From Chloroflexota bacterium (GTDB taxonomy: Bacteria; Chloroflexota; Anaerolineae; Promineifilales; Promineifilaceae): 11,405 nt of DNA. Each line of letters begins with the position of its first letter. Within the stretch, counting starts at the first letter, position 1. Shown in pieces: positions 1-6,916 of this stretch. The DNA is taken from contig QQUD01001081.1 of NCBI GenBank assembly GCA_008501785.1, forward strand, positions 1 through 11,405. Reading direction: 5' to 3'. The notes under the pieces are model-generated. The model had not been told where the DNA came from and ran no database searches. It was given only the letters and a program-made list of their open reading frames with translations. A program made the position numbers and the translations under genes.

Positions 1-1
1 A

Positions 2-187
2 CGTGCGTTTTTAGCTTTCATTGGTACGTACTTGTCTCGTTCAAACCTGGTTTATGGTTCAGTGACGACGATTATCGTTTTTCTGACATGGACGTATGTA
101 AGCTCCATCATATTCTTTTTCGGCAGTTATTTGAATGTCGAGTATGGGCGTCGCAAGAAAGCAGAGATAGAGATGTTGAGTGAATAA
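2..187 (+). CDS. YihY/BrkB-family inner-membrane protein, 3' end only
   Basis: An open frame enters from the left edge and runs 61 codons to a TAA at 185-187. It shows one clear membrane segment (about VTTIIVFLTWTYVSSIIFFF) preceded by LVYGS and followed by GSYLNVEYGRRKK and a charged tail. In the YihY/BrkB (formerly ribonuclease BN-like, UPF0761) family the last transmembrane helix has this form: a YGS turn, a W-x-Y/L-rich helix, then a G-x-x-x-N-x-E motif before a basic cytoplasmic tail. The family consists of polytopic inner-membrane proteins whose biochemical role is not settled. The start and most of the gene lie outside the window. It converges on the minus-strand gene ending at 334, and both genes end in GAA-TAA within a shared inverted repeat. 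The family call rests on about 40 residues, so it is good but not certain. Confidence 0.68.
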   Translation, partial: RAFLAFIGTYLSRSNLVYGSVTTIIVFLTWTYVSSIIFFFGSYLNVEYGRRKKAEIEMLSE

Positions 188-340
188 AAAACTGGAGATG
201 CCTATATGGCGATTCAAAAATTAAAGTGGTAATAAACCAGGTTGCTGAATCGCCTTAATGAACCTGAAGTGTCGTAAATGGCGATTACCATATTATTTTC
301 TTCAGGTTCATTAAGGCATCTCCGGTTTCATGATTATTCA
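181..340. terminator. Branched inverted-repeat structure between convergent genes
   Basis: The region between two convergent genes is almost entirely self-complementary. Outer arms 181-187 (TGAATAA) and 334-340 (TTATTCA) contain both stop codons. Arms 189-203 and 314-328 pair over 15 positions with one T-G wobble. Inside lie a 9-bp hairpin (208-216 with 246-254) and a perfect 17-bp hairpin (253-269 with 300-316, 30-nt loop). It probably acts as a bidirectional terminator or mRNA 3'-end stabiliser. A run of T directly after the stems is lacking, so it is not a textbook Rho-independent terminator. A decayed MITE with terminal inverted repeats is the main alternative. Confidence 0.6.
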
Positions 341-804
341 GCTGGTGCTATTTCGATAGCCTGACCTTCTGTTGTCCAAACCCCAGTAATATTGTTTTCT
401 CCATTGTCATATTGATAATGCCCCTGGCCGCGCAGCCAGACATCACCGCTGCCTGCGGCATATAGGTTGATGTTACGGCCGTCTAGTTTCACAACAATAT
501 CATCTGCATCTGTCAAATTAAACGTCCCGTTAAAACCAACATATTGCACCCAGCCATTTGGCAAATCAATGCGAACCCCCGTTCCAGTTACAGCGGGTTC
601 ATCTGTTTCGCCAGCGTCTTTAAAGAATAAAGTGCCTCGCCCGTGAATACGCAATGTATCGACATCGCCGCGCAAGACAATAGAACCATTGCCCCGTGCA
701 TGAAGCCTTCCCGTACCGGAAACAGTGTCAGCACTGACTAATGAAACGGCAAACAAGCTGCTGATTAAAATTGCCAAAACAAGCAAAGATTTTCGAGTAA
801 ACAT
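334..804 (-). CDS. Small secreted beta-rich protein of unknown function
   Basis: This encodes a 156-residue protein with a clear Sec signal peptide: basic MFTRK, a hydrophobic core to about residue 22, and a VSA-D cleavage site near residue 25. The mature part of about 130 residues is acidic and rich in G, N, D and alternating hydrophobics, with recurring G-x-G turns (SGTGRLHARGNGSIVLRG, HGRGTLFFKD, AGSGDVWLRGQGHY). This suggests an all-beta solenoid or sandwich exposed outside the membrane. There are no Cys residues, no lipobox and no anchor. The ATG at 802-804 is well supported by a GGAGG Shine-Dalgarno on the minus strand (complement of 813-817), about 8 nt upstream. A candidate promoter lies at 873-901, so it is probably monocistronic. 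I do not recognise the family. The turn pattern recalls DUF2807-type putative adhesins, but the similarity is too weak to name. Confidence 0.8.
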   Translation of the reverse strand: MFTRKSLLVLAILISSLFAVSLVSADTVSGTGRLHARGNGSIVLRGDVDTLRIHGRGTLFFKDAGETDEPAVTGTGVRIDLPNGWVQYVGFNGTFNLTDADDIVVKLDGRNINLYAAGSGDVWLRGQGHYQYDNGENNITGVWTTEGQAIEIAPAE

Positions 805-872
805 GACTTAAACCTCCGTGAAACAGTGTGATTTGTTAATGAGAGGTAGTATGCAAGTTATGTTTTATGTGG

Positions 873-901
873 ATGTTACTTAACTGTAAAGAGAGTGTAA
901 A
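873..901 (-). promoter_or_regulatory. Candidate sigma-70 promoter of the secreted-protein gene
   Basis: Read on the minus strand, TTTACA (896-901, 5/6 to -35) is followed by 17 nt and TAACAT (873-878, 4/6 to -10). Transcription would start near 866, giving a leader of about 60 nt before the ATG at 804. An overlapping alternative -35/-10 pair lies a few bases downstream, so the exact element is uncertain. Confidence 0.35.
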
Positions 902-930
902 CGCCTTTTTGGAGGCTTTGTTTGGAAAGT

Positions 931-998
931 GGACACAGATGGAACGGATGACACGGATAGAAAGGGGAAATCTGTTTAATCTGTGAAAATCCGTGTCC
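931..998. repeat. Imperfect palindromic repeat built on ACACGGAT/ATCTGTG words
   Basis: The ends are GGACACAGAT (931-940) and ATCCGTGTCC (989-998), complementary at 9 of 10 positions. The interior repeats related words: ACGGATG, ACACGGATAG, ATCTGTTTAATCTGTG. Sequences of this style recur between genes in many environmental bacterial genomes. Here the right end runs into the glycosyltransferase frame and encodes its last residues and stop codon. No transposase is near. It could also help terminate the minus-strand transcript. Confidence 0.6.
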
Positions 999-2454
999 TA
1001 TTCTCATCTTTTGTGATGCGAAATTGAGCAGAATTAACTCTTTGAATTTTTGCGAGGAGGAATGGTAAACCGAATGTGAATGGAATGGCGATAAGATGGG
1101 CCTTTAACTGATCACCATCAAGCTCGTAAACGCGAAGATGTCCAAAAATGAGTGGAGATAGTTGCGCGGTTAGCAGCAGCCAAAGAACAACTTTCAGCCG
1201 ATATGAAGGCTTTTTTGTGATTGGTTGCTCGATTAAGCTCCAGGGAAGCAGCCATGTTGTGTACCAGAGTCGAAAGTTGGCTGCTTGTAAAAGATAGCCT
1301 GTGAAGCTGTTTTGAATAGCGTTTGGGGCAGAACGGCCGTTAACCACTCGCCAAAATTCGCGCAGCAAAAACAAAATGTAAACAACAAGCGCCAGCTGCA
1401 AAAATCTGATTGGTAAAATTGCGATTTGCAACGTTTGATTGACTAATACCAGTAGTGCCACAATTGAAAATCCGGCACTTGTAGAAGATTCTCGAACCAA
1501 ACGGAAGATGAGATCGACTGGCGAACCAAACGGAAGGAATGCCAACCAGGTTAACAAGAGACTGCTGAGAAGTGTAACGGCCGTAAACCTTACTCGCGTT
1601 GACCAATCGGGCAATTTTCGAAAATTCGCTACAAAATAGAATGGTAGCACCAATAATGCAATAGGCTTCGTGAGCATGGCAATGACGAGAAACAGAAATC
1701 CTAACGTGAGACGGTTGCGTCGCATAAACCAGACGCCAACCATGAGCCAAAAAATCATCAATGCATCATTATGTGCATTAACCACAAATGTGAGCAAAAT
1801 GGCTGGATTCCAACACCAAAGCAAGGTGTAAGCCTTGCGCCGCTCTGGGGGCTGTTTGGCATGTATGTGCCAAAGAACATAGCCAACCCCCATCAGGCTG
1901 AGTAGGCCAACCCCTTTGAACAGAAGTAAACCCAGGTAAAAATTATCTCCACTGATGGAAGTAACGGCCGTTGCCACTATCTCCCACACAGGTCCATAAG
2001 GCGTTGTCTCTTCCGACCATTCACCCGCATATTTTGCAAACGGATCTTCTGGAAACGCATCGGGGGGCATTTCAAATTGGTTTTGTTGGTGAACAGATTT
2101 CACCCGTCCGCGAATTACGTATCGGTAAATATCTGTGGCATTGATGGGATAGGTGTTGATGAGGATAAGGCCATAAACAAGCGTGAGGCCAAAGAGGAGG
2201 TGGGGGGAAAACGGCCGTTTCTCAATCCATACCAATTGAGTAACACGCCAATATAGTGCAAATAAGACAATCAGTAGCAGCGCATATTCAAACCCAGCAG
2301 AAAGTGATGACGAAAATGATCGAATATCAAGTTGTGGTACAAAATCAAAATAGGGGGTGAGCGGAAATCTGTCACGAAACAGCAAATAGCCAGCAATACT
2401 AAACGCGATTGGCCAAAATAAAGAGAAAGAGAAAGGGGGGCGAAAACGAATCAC
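976..2454 (-). CDS. MptB-like polyprenol-phosphomannose-dependent mannosyltransferase (GT-C fold)
   Basis: This is a 492-residue polytopic membrane protein with about 11-13 hydrophobic segments. It matches GT-C glycosyltransferases of the MptA/MptB type, which transfer mannose from polyprenyl-phosphomannose to a lipid-linked glycan on the outer face of the membrane. The key marks are in order: the acidic loop after the second or third helix with D108-I-Y-R-Y, T151-P-Y-G-P-V-W, W215-N-P, N226-A-H-N-D-A-L-M, T262-K-P, and a late F394-R-L-W-Y-x-x-W-L-L-P-W. The N-A-H-N-D-A-L-M and W-Y-x-x-W-x-L-P motifs are the most family-like; D108 is the likely catalytic base. The start is GTG (2452-2454). 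An in-frame TGA lies five codons upstream and no ATG is nearby; the ribosome binding site is weak. The histidine kinase ends 24 bp upstream, so the two are probably one operon. Residues 486-492 come from the adjacent repeat. The exact acceptor is unknown, and four ACGGCCGT palindromes lie in the gene. Confidence 0.78.
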   Translation of the reverse strand: MIRFRPPFSFSLFWPIAFSIAGYLLFRDRFPLTPYFDFVPQLDIRSFSSSLSAGFEYALLLIVLFALYWRVTQLVWIEKRPFSPHLLFGLTLVYGLILINTYPINATDIYRYVIRGRVKSVHQQNQFEMPPDAFPEDPFAKYAGEWSEETTPYGPVWEIVATAVTSISGDNFYLGLLLFKGVGLLSLMGVGYVLWHIHAKQPPERRKAYTLLWCWNPAILLTFVVNAHNDALMIFWLMVGVWFMRRNRLTLGFLFLVIAMLTKPIALLVLPFYFVANFRKLPDWSTRVRFTAVTLLSSLLLTWLAFLPFGSPVDLIFRLVRESSTSAGFSIVALLVLVNQTLQIAILPIRFLQLALVVYILFLLREFWRVVNGRSAPNAIQNSFTGYLLQAANFRLWYTTWLLPWSLIEQPITKKPSYRLKVVLWLLLTAQLSPLIFGHLRVYELDGDQLKAHLIAIPFTFGLPFLLAKIQRVNSAQFRITKDENRTRIFTD

Positions 2455-2478
2455 GCTAACCGAATCAATTCAAAAAGT

Positions 2479-3948
2479 TTAAATTGGAACTTCACGGCCG
2501 TGTTTTACAAGTGGCACAACCAATGTTACCGTAGTTCCTTTACCCGGAGCAGATTCCAACCGCAGCGAACCATCAATGCGCTCAGCACGTTCTCGCATAT
2601 TGACCATGCCGAGACTGCCGCGTGAACTGTAATCTTGATTCACATCTTGCGTATCAAAACCAACCCCATTATCTTTAATCATTGCGACAAATAGATTGTC
2701 TTCTTTCCAGAACCGCACCTGAATCAGCTTTGCTTTCGAATATTTACGTGCATTCCCAAGCGCCTCTTCCACAATAGAGAAGACAACACCCTGTGCAGCT
2801 TCGTTGAGCAGCTCGCCATTTTTGCCACCGACCAACTCCAAGTTTAAGTTATCAGATTCGCGAATACGATTCATCACCGTCTCAACAGCAGCAGACAATC
2901 CATGGGTTTCTAGCACCAGCGGTCGCAGCGTAAACAACATGCCGCGAATGTCTTTTGATGTTTGTTTGGCCAAATCTTCAACTTTTTCCAATTCACCAAG
3001 GGCTTGTTTGGGGTCTTTGGCCAACAGTGAACGAATGAAGTTGATGCGCATCGCAATGGCTGCAATGCTTTGTGTTGGGCCATCATGTAAATCACGTGCC
3101 AACTCTTTTCGCGCATCTTCATCGGCTTCGATGATGCGTTGTTTCTCGGCTTCCAGATTTTGGAAGAGCTGTGCGTTTTGTAAGGCAATAACTGCTTGAT
3201 CGGCGACACCATTAAATAGCTCAAACTGGGCTTTATCGAATTTAACGGCCGTATCTGATCCAATCACAATGGCACCAAAAATTTGGAAACCAAATCGCAA
3301 CGGAATACAAGCCGCTGTCAAACAACTCTGAAATGCCATAAATGTGCGTAATTCTGGGTCTTGCTTGGGTGTATCTGTTACCGTAATTTCCGCTTCCTTT
3401 AACGCCTTGCCCACAATACCCTGTTTTCCGGGAATTACTTTGTTAATATCATTGTTTGTAAAGCGGCGGGTAGCCACTGCTTTTAGCAAATTGCCATCAA
3501 ACAAGAATACAGCCCCAACCAGTGAATGTGCAGGTACACCCATTTCTTCGATACCCAGGCTGCAAACATTCAACGCTTCTTCAACAACACGTTCAAAGCT
3601 GAGTGTCGCACGCAGCGTCGTGGCCATCGATTGTAAAGATTTTGCGCGGTGATTTGCCGCACGTAATTGATGGACTTCAGTATCAAATATCTGAACGGTT
3701 GATTCGCTAACTGTTGTTGAGAATTGGTCAATCAAATAAAAGGCAATAGCACTAGCACCCAATAATGAAATGCTGGCTAAAATAAGCCCTGGAATCCATA
3801 CGCTTGGTGCATAATCGGTAAGAAATACCCCAAAGACAAGTATAAAAATAAGGATTTGCAAAACGAGGATACCGAAAAAGATGCTGACGGTAATCCAATT
3901 TAAACGTCGAAATTCCTTTTTAATTTTTGCAGCTATATTAATTGTCAT
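2479..3948 (-). CDS. Membrane-bound GAF-domain sensor histidine kinase, NarL/DegS type (HisKA_3)
   Basis: This 489-residue protein has two N-terminal membrane helices (about 18-43 and 51-74), a short coiled linker, a GAF-like sensor domain (about 118-258), a DHp helix pair and a C-terminal ATPase domain. The phosphoacceptor is H288 in R-D-L-H-D-G-P-T-Q-S, the HisKA_3 signature of kinases that pair with NarL/LuxR-type response regulators. ATP-binding boxes are visible: N-box around E394-E-A-x-x-N399, G1 box D426-N-G-V-G430, and G2 box G444-S-L-G-M-V-N-M. All catalytic residues look intact. The GAF domain lies in the cytoplasm, since only a short extracytoplasmic loop separates the helices; it may sense a small molecule or redox state. 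The ATG at 3946-3948 has only a weak Shine-Dalgarno. No response regulator is in the window, so the partner must be encoded elsewhere. The mannosyltransferase follows after 24 bp. Confidence 0.9.
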   Translation of the reverse strand: MTINIAAKIKKEFRRLNWITVSIFFGILVLQILIFILVFGVFLTDYAPSVWIPGLILASISLLGASAIAFYLIDQFSTTVSESTVQIFDTEVHQLRAANHRAKSLQSMATTLRATLSFERVVEEALNVCSLGIEEMGVPAHSLVGAVFLFDGNLLKAVATRRFTNNDINKVIPGKQGIVGKALKEAEITVTDTPKQDPELRTFMAFQSCLTAACIPLRFGFQIFGAIVIGSDTAVKFDKAQFELFNGVADQAVIALQNAQLFQNLEAEKQRIIEADEDARKELARDLHDGPTQSIAAIAMRINFIRSLLAKDPKQALGELEKVEDLAKQTSKDIRGMLFTLRPLVLETHGLSAAVETVMNRIRESDNLNLELVGGKNGELLNEAAQGVVFSIVEEALGNARKYSKAKLIQVRFWKEDNLFVAMIKDNGVGFDTQDVNQDYSSRGSLGMVNMRERAERIDGSLRLESAPGKGTTVTLVVPLVKHGREVPI

Positions 3949-4071
3949 TGGCTCAAATTCACTTTGCTTCTTGGTGTAGTTGGCTGTCTGCTTTTTTCAC
4001 TACTTGTGCCCTTGACTGATTACAGTTCTAATCTTCTATCATATTTCAAGCGATGCTAAAACGCCTCTTTA

Positions 4072-4077
4072 ATTATA
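4072..4077 (-). promoter_or_regulatory. Candidate -10 box upstream of the histidine kinase
   Basis: A perfect TATAAT on the minus strand (ATTATA at 4072-4077) sits in the 173-bp gap between psuG and the kinase gene. Transcription would start near 4065 with a leader of about 115 nt. No convincing -35 box was found at 16-18 nt, so this is tentative. The rest of the gap is AT-rich with no clear terminator for psuG. Confidence 0.3.
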
Positions 4078-4121
4078 CTCAATGTATATAAAATCGCGAT
4101 AGTAAATCTATTAAGTTTGTG

Positions 4122-5042
4122 TCAAATTGGCCTATATTGACTAAATTCTAACGCAATTTGCCCCGCAACACGGCCGTTATTTTGCAACAGCGCCGTATTC
4201 GCCCGCAAACTGCGTCCTTGTGTCAACTCAACCACACGTCTAAGTAACCAAGGCGTTGAGGCTGGCCCATGAACACCTTGCTCATCAGCTTCTGTTGTTG
4301 CTTGCAAAATAGCTTGCTCGACCTCATCCGGATCACACGCATCTTCAGCCGGAACCGGCACTGTCACTAAGATGCCATTTGCAAGAGCTAATTGTTGGTG
4401 TGACTGCATCAAGTTGGCAACCGCCTTTGGCGAGTCGAGCCGAACATCAACCGACAGCCCGCTGCTGCGCGCAAAAAATGCAGGCATCTCATCGACACCA
4501 TATCCAATCACGGGTACGCCGTTTGTTTCTAGCACTTCACGGGTGGCTGGCAAATCAAGAATTGACTTAGCCCCACTACTTACAACCGTTACCGGTGTGC
4601 GTCCCAGCTCTGCTAAATCGGCACTGATGTCAAAGGGGTGGCCCCGATGCACGCCGCCAATGCCACCAGTTGCAAAAATGGGAATACCGGCTAGATGTGC
4701 TGCAATCATGGTTCCAGCAACAGTCGTTGCACCATCTTCTCCTTGCGCTATGGCAATGGGTATATCTCTCCGGCTGCATTTGCGCACATCTTTGCCTGCC
4801 TGCTGTCCTAAATATTCCAGTTGATCATCGGTAATGCCGATGTAAACTTGCCCTTGGATAATGGCAATGGTTGCTGGCACTGCGCCACCGGAGCGAACGG
4901 CCGTTTCCATTCCTCGCGCCGTGTTTACATTATCTGGGTACGGCAATCCATGCGTAATAACCGTGCTTTCTAACGCCACAACTGGCGCACCTTCTGCCAG
5001 TGCCTCTTTAATTTCTGGATGATAGTGAAAAGCTTTTTGCAT
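4122..5042 (-). CDS. psuG: Pseudouridine-5'-phosphate glycosidase
   Basis: PsuG interconverts pseudouridine 5'-phosphate and uracil plus ribose 5-phosphate in the cytoplasm, breaking the C-C glycosidic bond. With the start used here it has 306 residues, close to the 312 of the E. coli enzyme, and is co-linear with the family. Visible marks are A-L-E25-S-T-V-I-T-H-G-L-P-Y-P, V-R-K88-C-S-R-R-D, the glycine-rich F-A-T-G-G-I-G-G-V-H-R-G, and S-S-G-A-K159-S-I-L-D-L-P-A-T, whose lysine forms the imine with the sugar. I chose the ATG at 5040-5042. The frame extends six codons further to a TTG (5058-5060), but that TTG-AGG-A segment looks like the Shine-Dalgarno of the ATG and is an unlikely start. 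The usual partner, a PfkB-type pseudouridine kinase, is not adjacent. The gene diverges from the ParB-fold gene. Confidence 0.95.
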   Translation of the reverse strand: MQKAFHYHPEIKEALAEGAPVVALESTVITHGLPYPDNVNTARGMETAVRSGGAVPATIAIIQGQVYIGITDDQLEYLGQQAGKDVRKCSRRDIPIAIAQGEDGATTVAGTMIAAHLAGIPIFATGGIGGVHRGHPFDISADLAELGRTPVTVVSSGAKSILDLPATREVLETNGVPVIGYGVDEMPAFFARSSGLSVDVRLDSPKAVANLMQSHQQLALANGILVTVPVPAEDACDPDEVEQAILQATTEADEQGVHGPASTPWLLRRVVELTQGRSLRANTALLQNNGRVAGQIALEFSQYRPI

Positions 5043-5171
5043 TAAGTTATTATTCCTCAACTACTCAATCTAAAGTTCGTTCTAGTGAGTGCAATCTTCT
5101 CTTATTTAGCGAGGAAGATCAAATCATATTAAAATATCGTATCATTCTCTGTTTATTCATTAAAAAAGCCG

Positions 5172-5200
5172 TTGATACGTCAACCTTATACGAGTAAACT
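5172..5200 (+). promoter_or_regulatory. Candidate promoter of the ParB-fold gene with overlapping operator-like palindrome
   Basis: TTGATA (5172-5177, 5/6 to -35) is followed by exactly 17 nt and TAAACT (5195-5200, 4/6 to -10). Transcription would start near 5207, leaving a leader of about 57 nt. The -35 box overlaps a short palindrome, GTTGA-TACG-TCAAC (5171-5184). A second inverted repeat, AGTAAACT (5193-5200) and AGTTTACT (5242-5249), brackets the start site. Both could be protein-binding sites shared with the divergent psuG promoter; this is inference only. Confidence 0.4.
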
Positions 5201-5263
5201 GCTCAAGAATTGGGTAAGTTGCCCGATGACTCAATTTGGTGAGTTTACTAAACTGTCCTTTCT

Positions 5264-6217
5264 ATGAGTACATCTATTAGCTCACGTCAAGAAGCGCTGG
5301 TCCAATTTGATCAAGCGAGACGACAAGCGCGGCGCGAACTGCGCTCAGGTCGCTGTCAAGGTCGTGATACCCGCATGATTCCATTTGATGCGATTCGGTC
5401 AGAATTGCGTCAGCAAAATCCACTGTATCAAGGTATCCAAAATATCGAATTAGACCTTGTTGTGGGAAGCGTGGGGCGTGCCCACGAGTTTACGCGTCAC
5501 TTTTTACCTTTAAATGATGCTTTGAAAGAACGTTGGATTGGGGTAGAAAGGCTGGCAATCGATCAAGGTTGGCCGCCAATTGAGGTGTTTCAGGTTGGCA
5601 ATGTCTATTTTGCGAAGGATGGCAATCATCGCCTGTCCGTCGCACGTCAATTGGAAATGACAACTGTGGAAGCCCATGTATGGGCATTTCCTGATGATGT
5701 GGAAATCGATCCAGAAGCCAGCTTGGAAGATGTATTCATTCAACTAGGAGAGCGTGATTTTCTGGAAAAGACAAAAATTGATCAACGAATCCCCGAGCAT
5801 GATATTCAGTTTACGATCCCTGGAAATCACACAGAACTCCTGGCCCAAATAGAAAATTTGCGTGAAACACTCGCGCGGATTGACGGCGAGCGAATGCCGT
5901 ATTATGATGCAGTGGACGCCTGGCATGAGATGCTCTATCTGCCAACCATCCAAATCATTCAAGACTCCACTTTGTTGTCAGATTTTCCCGGTCGCACCGA
6001 AGCCGACCTATTTGTCTGGATGTCAAAACACCGGGAAGGACTACGTAACAAATATGGTGGGTATGCTAATTTAGCTGATTTAGCTGGGTTTATGGCAGCA
6101 GAGTTTAAAGAAAGTGGTGTCAGCAAGATCGCCAGACAGGTGCGTCGTTTGCTAGGAGAGGACGTATTGCCTCCTTTGGCAGATTCAGAAATTGCTGGTA
6201 CAGACGGAGAAGAATAA
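5264..6217 (+). CDS. ParB/sulfiredoxin-fold protein with DUF4032-like C-terminal domain
   Basis: This is a soluble 317-residue protein with no signal peptide or membrane segment. Residues about 60-142 look like a ParB-type domain: a substrate-like segment I-E-L-D-L-V-V-G-S-V-G-R, then P-P-I-E-V-F-Q-V-G-N-V-Y-F, then D119-G-N-H-R-L-S-V-A-R, which sits where ParB proteins have G-x-x-R-x-x-A, then V-E-A-H-V-W. The central part (about 150-210) is charged and helical. A conserved-looking block at about 213-262 (Y-Y-D-A-V-D-A-W-H, F-P-G-R-T-E-A-D-L-F-V-W-M-S-K-H-R) resembles DUF4032-type domains. The ATG at 5264 has no good Shine-Dalgarno; no better start follows nearby. No ParA or parS-like cluster accompanies it, so chromosome partitioning is not implied. 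The nucleotide-binding fold suggests a CTP/ATP-linked or nucleic-acid role, which is inference. It lacks ACGGCCGT sites, unlike its neighbours. Confidence 0.75.
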   Translation: MSTSISSRQEALVQFDQARRQARRELRSGRCQGRDTRMIPFDAIRSELRQQNPLYQGIQNIELDLVVGSVGRAHEFTRHFLPLNDALKERWIGVERLAIDQGWPPIEVFQVGNVYFAKDGNHRLSVARQLEMTTVEAHVWAFPDDVEIDPEASLEDVFIQLGERDFLEKTKIDQRIPEHDIQFTIPGNHTELLAQIENLRETLARIDGERMPYYDAVDAWHEMLYLPTIQIIQDSTLLSDFPGRTEADLFVWMSKHREGLRNKYGGYANLADLAGFMAAEFKESGVSKIARQVRRLLGEDVLPPLADSEIAGTDGEE

Positions 6218-6304
6218 ATGTGGCGTCGTTCAAGTTTTCGAGCATAACGATGGGGAGTGGTTGTGCTCACGTTTCAAGTGCTATTTTATGGAGGTTCAGT
6301 AAGT

Positions 6305-6601
6305 ATGTTAAAGAAAAGTTATTCGAAAACCGGTAAGAAATGCCGTGTGACATTTAAGCTGGCAGCAGATGTTGGAGCGGAAACGGCCGTGTTGTGCGGC
6401 GAGTTCAACGAATGGGACGAATCCGACAAGCCCATGAAAAAATTAAAAGACGGCAGCTTTAGTGCGCAACTCTCACTGGATGCTGGGAACAGCTATCGCT
6501 TCCGCTATCTGCTTGACGGCGAACGCTGGGAAAACGACTGGGAAGCCGATTCCTATTTACCCAACGAACACGGCACAGAAGATTCAATCGTAAAAGTCTA
6601 A
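6305..6601 (+). CDS. Stand-alone CBM48 (isoamylase N-terminal / AMPK-type glycogen-binding) protein
   Basis: This 98-residue protein consists of one immunoglobulin-like early-set domain and nothing else. The family signature is complete: C-R-V-T-F-K-L near the start, then V-L-C-G-E-F-N-E-W-D, M-K-K-L-K-D-G-S-F-S, and Y-R-F-R-Y-L-L-D-G-E-R-W-E-N-D-W-E-A-D, ending P-N-E-H-G-T-E-D-S-I-V. The aromatic W-N/E-x-W and G-x-F positions in such domains bind alpha-glucans such as glycogen or support protein contacts. Proteins with only this domain are common but their role is unclear. I use the ATG at 6305, which has a perfect GGAGGT (6290-6295) nine bases upstream. A GTG at 6257 would add 16 residues that include this Shine-Dalgarno and look non-coding. 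It follows the ParB-fold gene by 87 bp and is closed by a hairpin at 6614-6650. One ACGGCCGT lies inside. Confidence 0.88.
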   Translation: MLKKSYSKTGKKCRVTFKLAADVGAETAVLCGEFNEWDESDKPMKKLKDGSFSAQLSLDAGNSYRFRYLLDGERWENDWEADSYLPNEHGTEDSIVKV

Positions 6602-6613
6602 GCCAATGTCAAT

Positions 6614-6657
6614 GTGAGGTTATGGGGTAGATTTGTCTTCATAACCTCACTTGTTTC
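6614..6657 (+). terminator. Rho-independent-type terminator after the CBM48 gene
   Basis: A perfect 11-bp stem, GTGAGGTTATG (6614-6624) with CATAACCTCAC (6640-6650), has a 15-nt loop and is followed by TTGTTTC. It starts 12 bp after the CBM48 stop codon. The T tract is short and broken by a G, so efficiency is uncertain. Confidence 0.62.
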
Positions 6658-6697
6658 CCCTTTCCCCCCAAACTATTTCCCAAGTCAATTATTGAAG

Positions 6698-6726
6698 TTG
6701 GCAATTGTCATAAGCCATGTCATAAT
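6698..6726 (+). promoter_or_regulatory. Promoter of the amino acid ABC transporter operon
   Basis: TTGGCA (6698-6703, 5/6) is separated by exactly 17 nt from CATAAT (6721-6726, 5/6), the best sigma-70-type match in the window. Transcription would start near 6733, just past the terminator of the CBM48 gene. Confidence 0.55.
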
Positions 6727-6732
6727 TTGTGT

Positions 6733-6916
6733 ATCTGTCTGGCTGAACAACACATCATCTAATTCATTTATGTGTTCCGACAAACAAGATACCAAGCCAA
6801 TTTGGAACACTAGCTTATGAGAGTCGAAAGACAGTTAAATAAGCCGCTATTCCCACCGAGTTGTGTGTTTGTACAGCATTTTTTAAAGACCCATTTAGTT
6901 AAAAGGAGACCTGGAA
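6733..6916 (+). other. Long untranslated leader of the ABC transporter operon
   Basis: The 315-bp gap between the CBM48 gene and the binding-protein gene holds a terminator (6614-6657), a promoter (6698-6726) and this leader of about 184 nt. The leader has one modest hairpin, GTGTTCC (6772-6778) with GGAACAC (6804-6810). It ends with AAAGGAG (6902-6908), a strong Shine-Dalgarno for the ATG at 6917. I recognise no known riboswitch or T-box sequence in it. No convincing coding frame is present. Confidence 0.4.

Noticed and set aside
903..916. GCCT/AGGC mini-hairpin with nearby T residues as a terminator
   Set aside because: The stem is only 4 bp with a 6-nt loop, too weak to call.
1340..1750. 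A 136-codon minus-strand frame inside the mannosyltransferase gene
   Set aside because: It is a shadow in another frame of a gene with clear family motifs, and has no motif or start signal of its own.
5043..5060. TTG at 5058-5060 as the psuG start
   Set aside because: The TTGAGGA there reads as the Shine-Dalgarno of the ATG at 5040-5042, and the added residues (R-N-N-N-L) are not family-like.
6257..6304. GTG at 6257 as the CBM48 protein start
   Set aside because: The extension includes the GGAGGT at 6290-6295, which is ideally placed for the ATG at 6305, and adds no domain residues.
6614..6820. A 68-codon plus-strand frame between the CBM48 gene and the transporter
   Set aside because: It starts at a GTG inside the terminator stem, has no ribosome binding site, runs across the promoter at 6698-6726 and shows no protein-like pattern.
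6733..6916. Riboswitch or T-box in the transporter leader
   Set aside because: The only clear structure is one 7-bp hairpin with a 25-nt loop. No recognised aptamer core or T-box sequence was seen.
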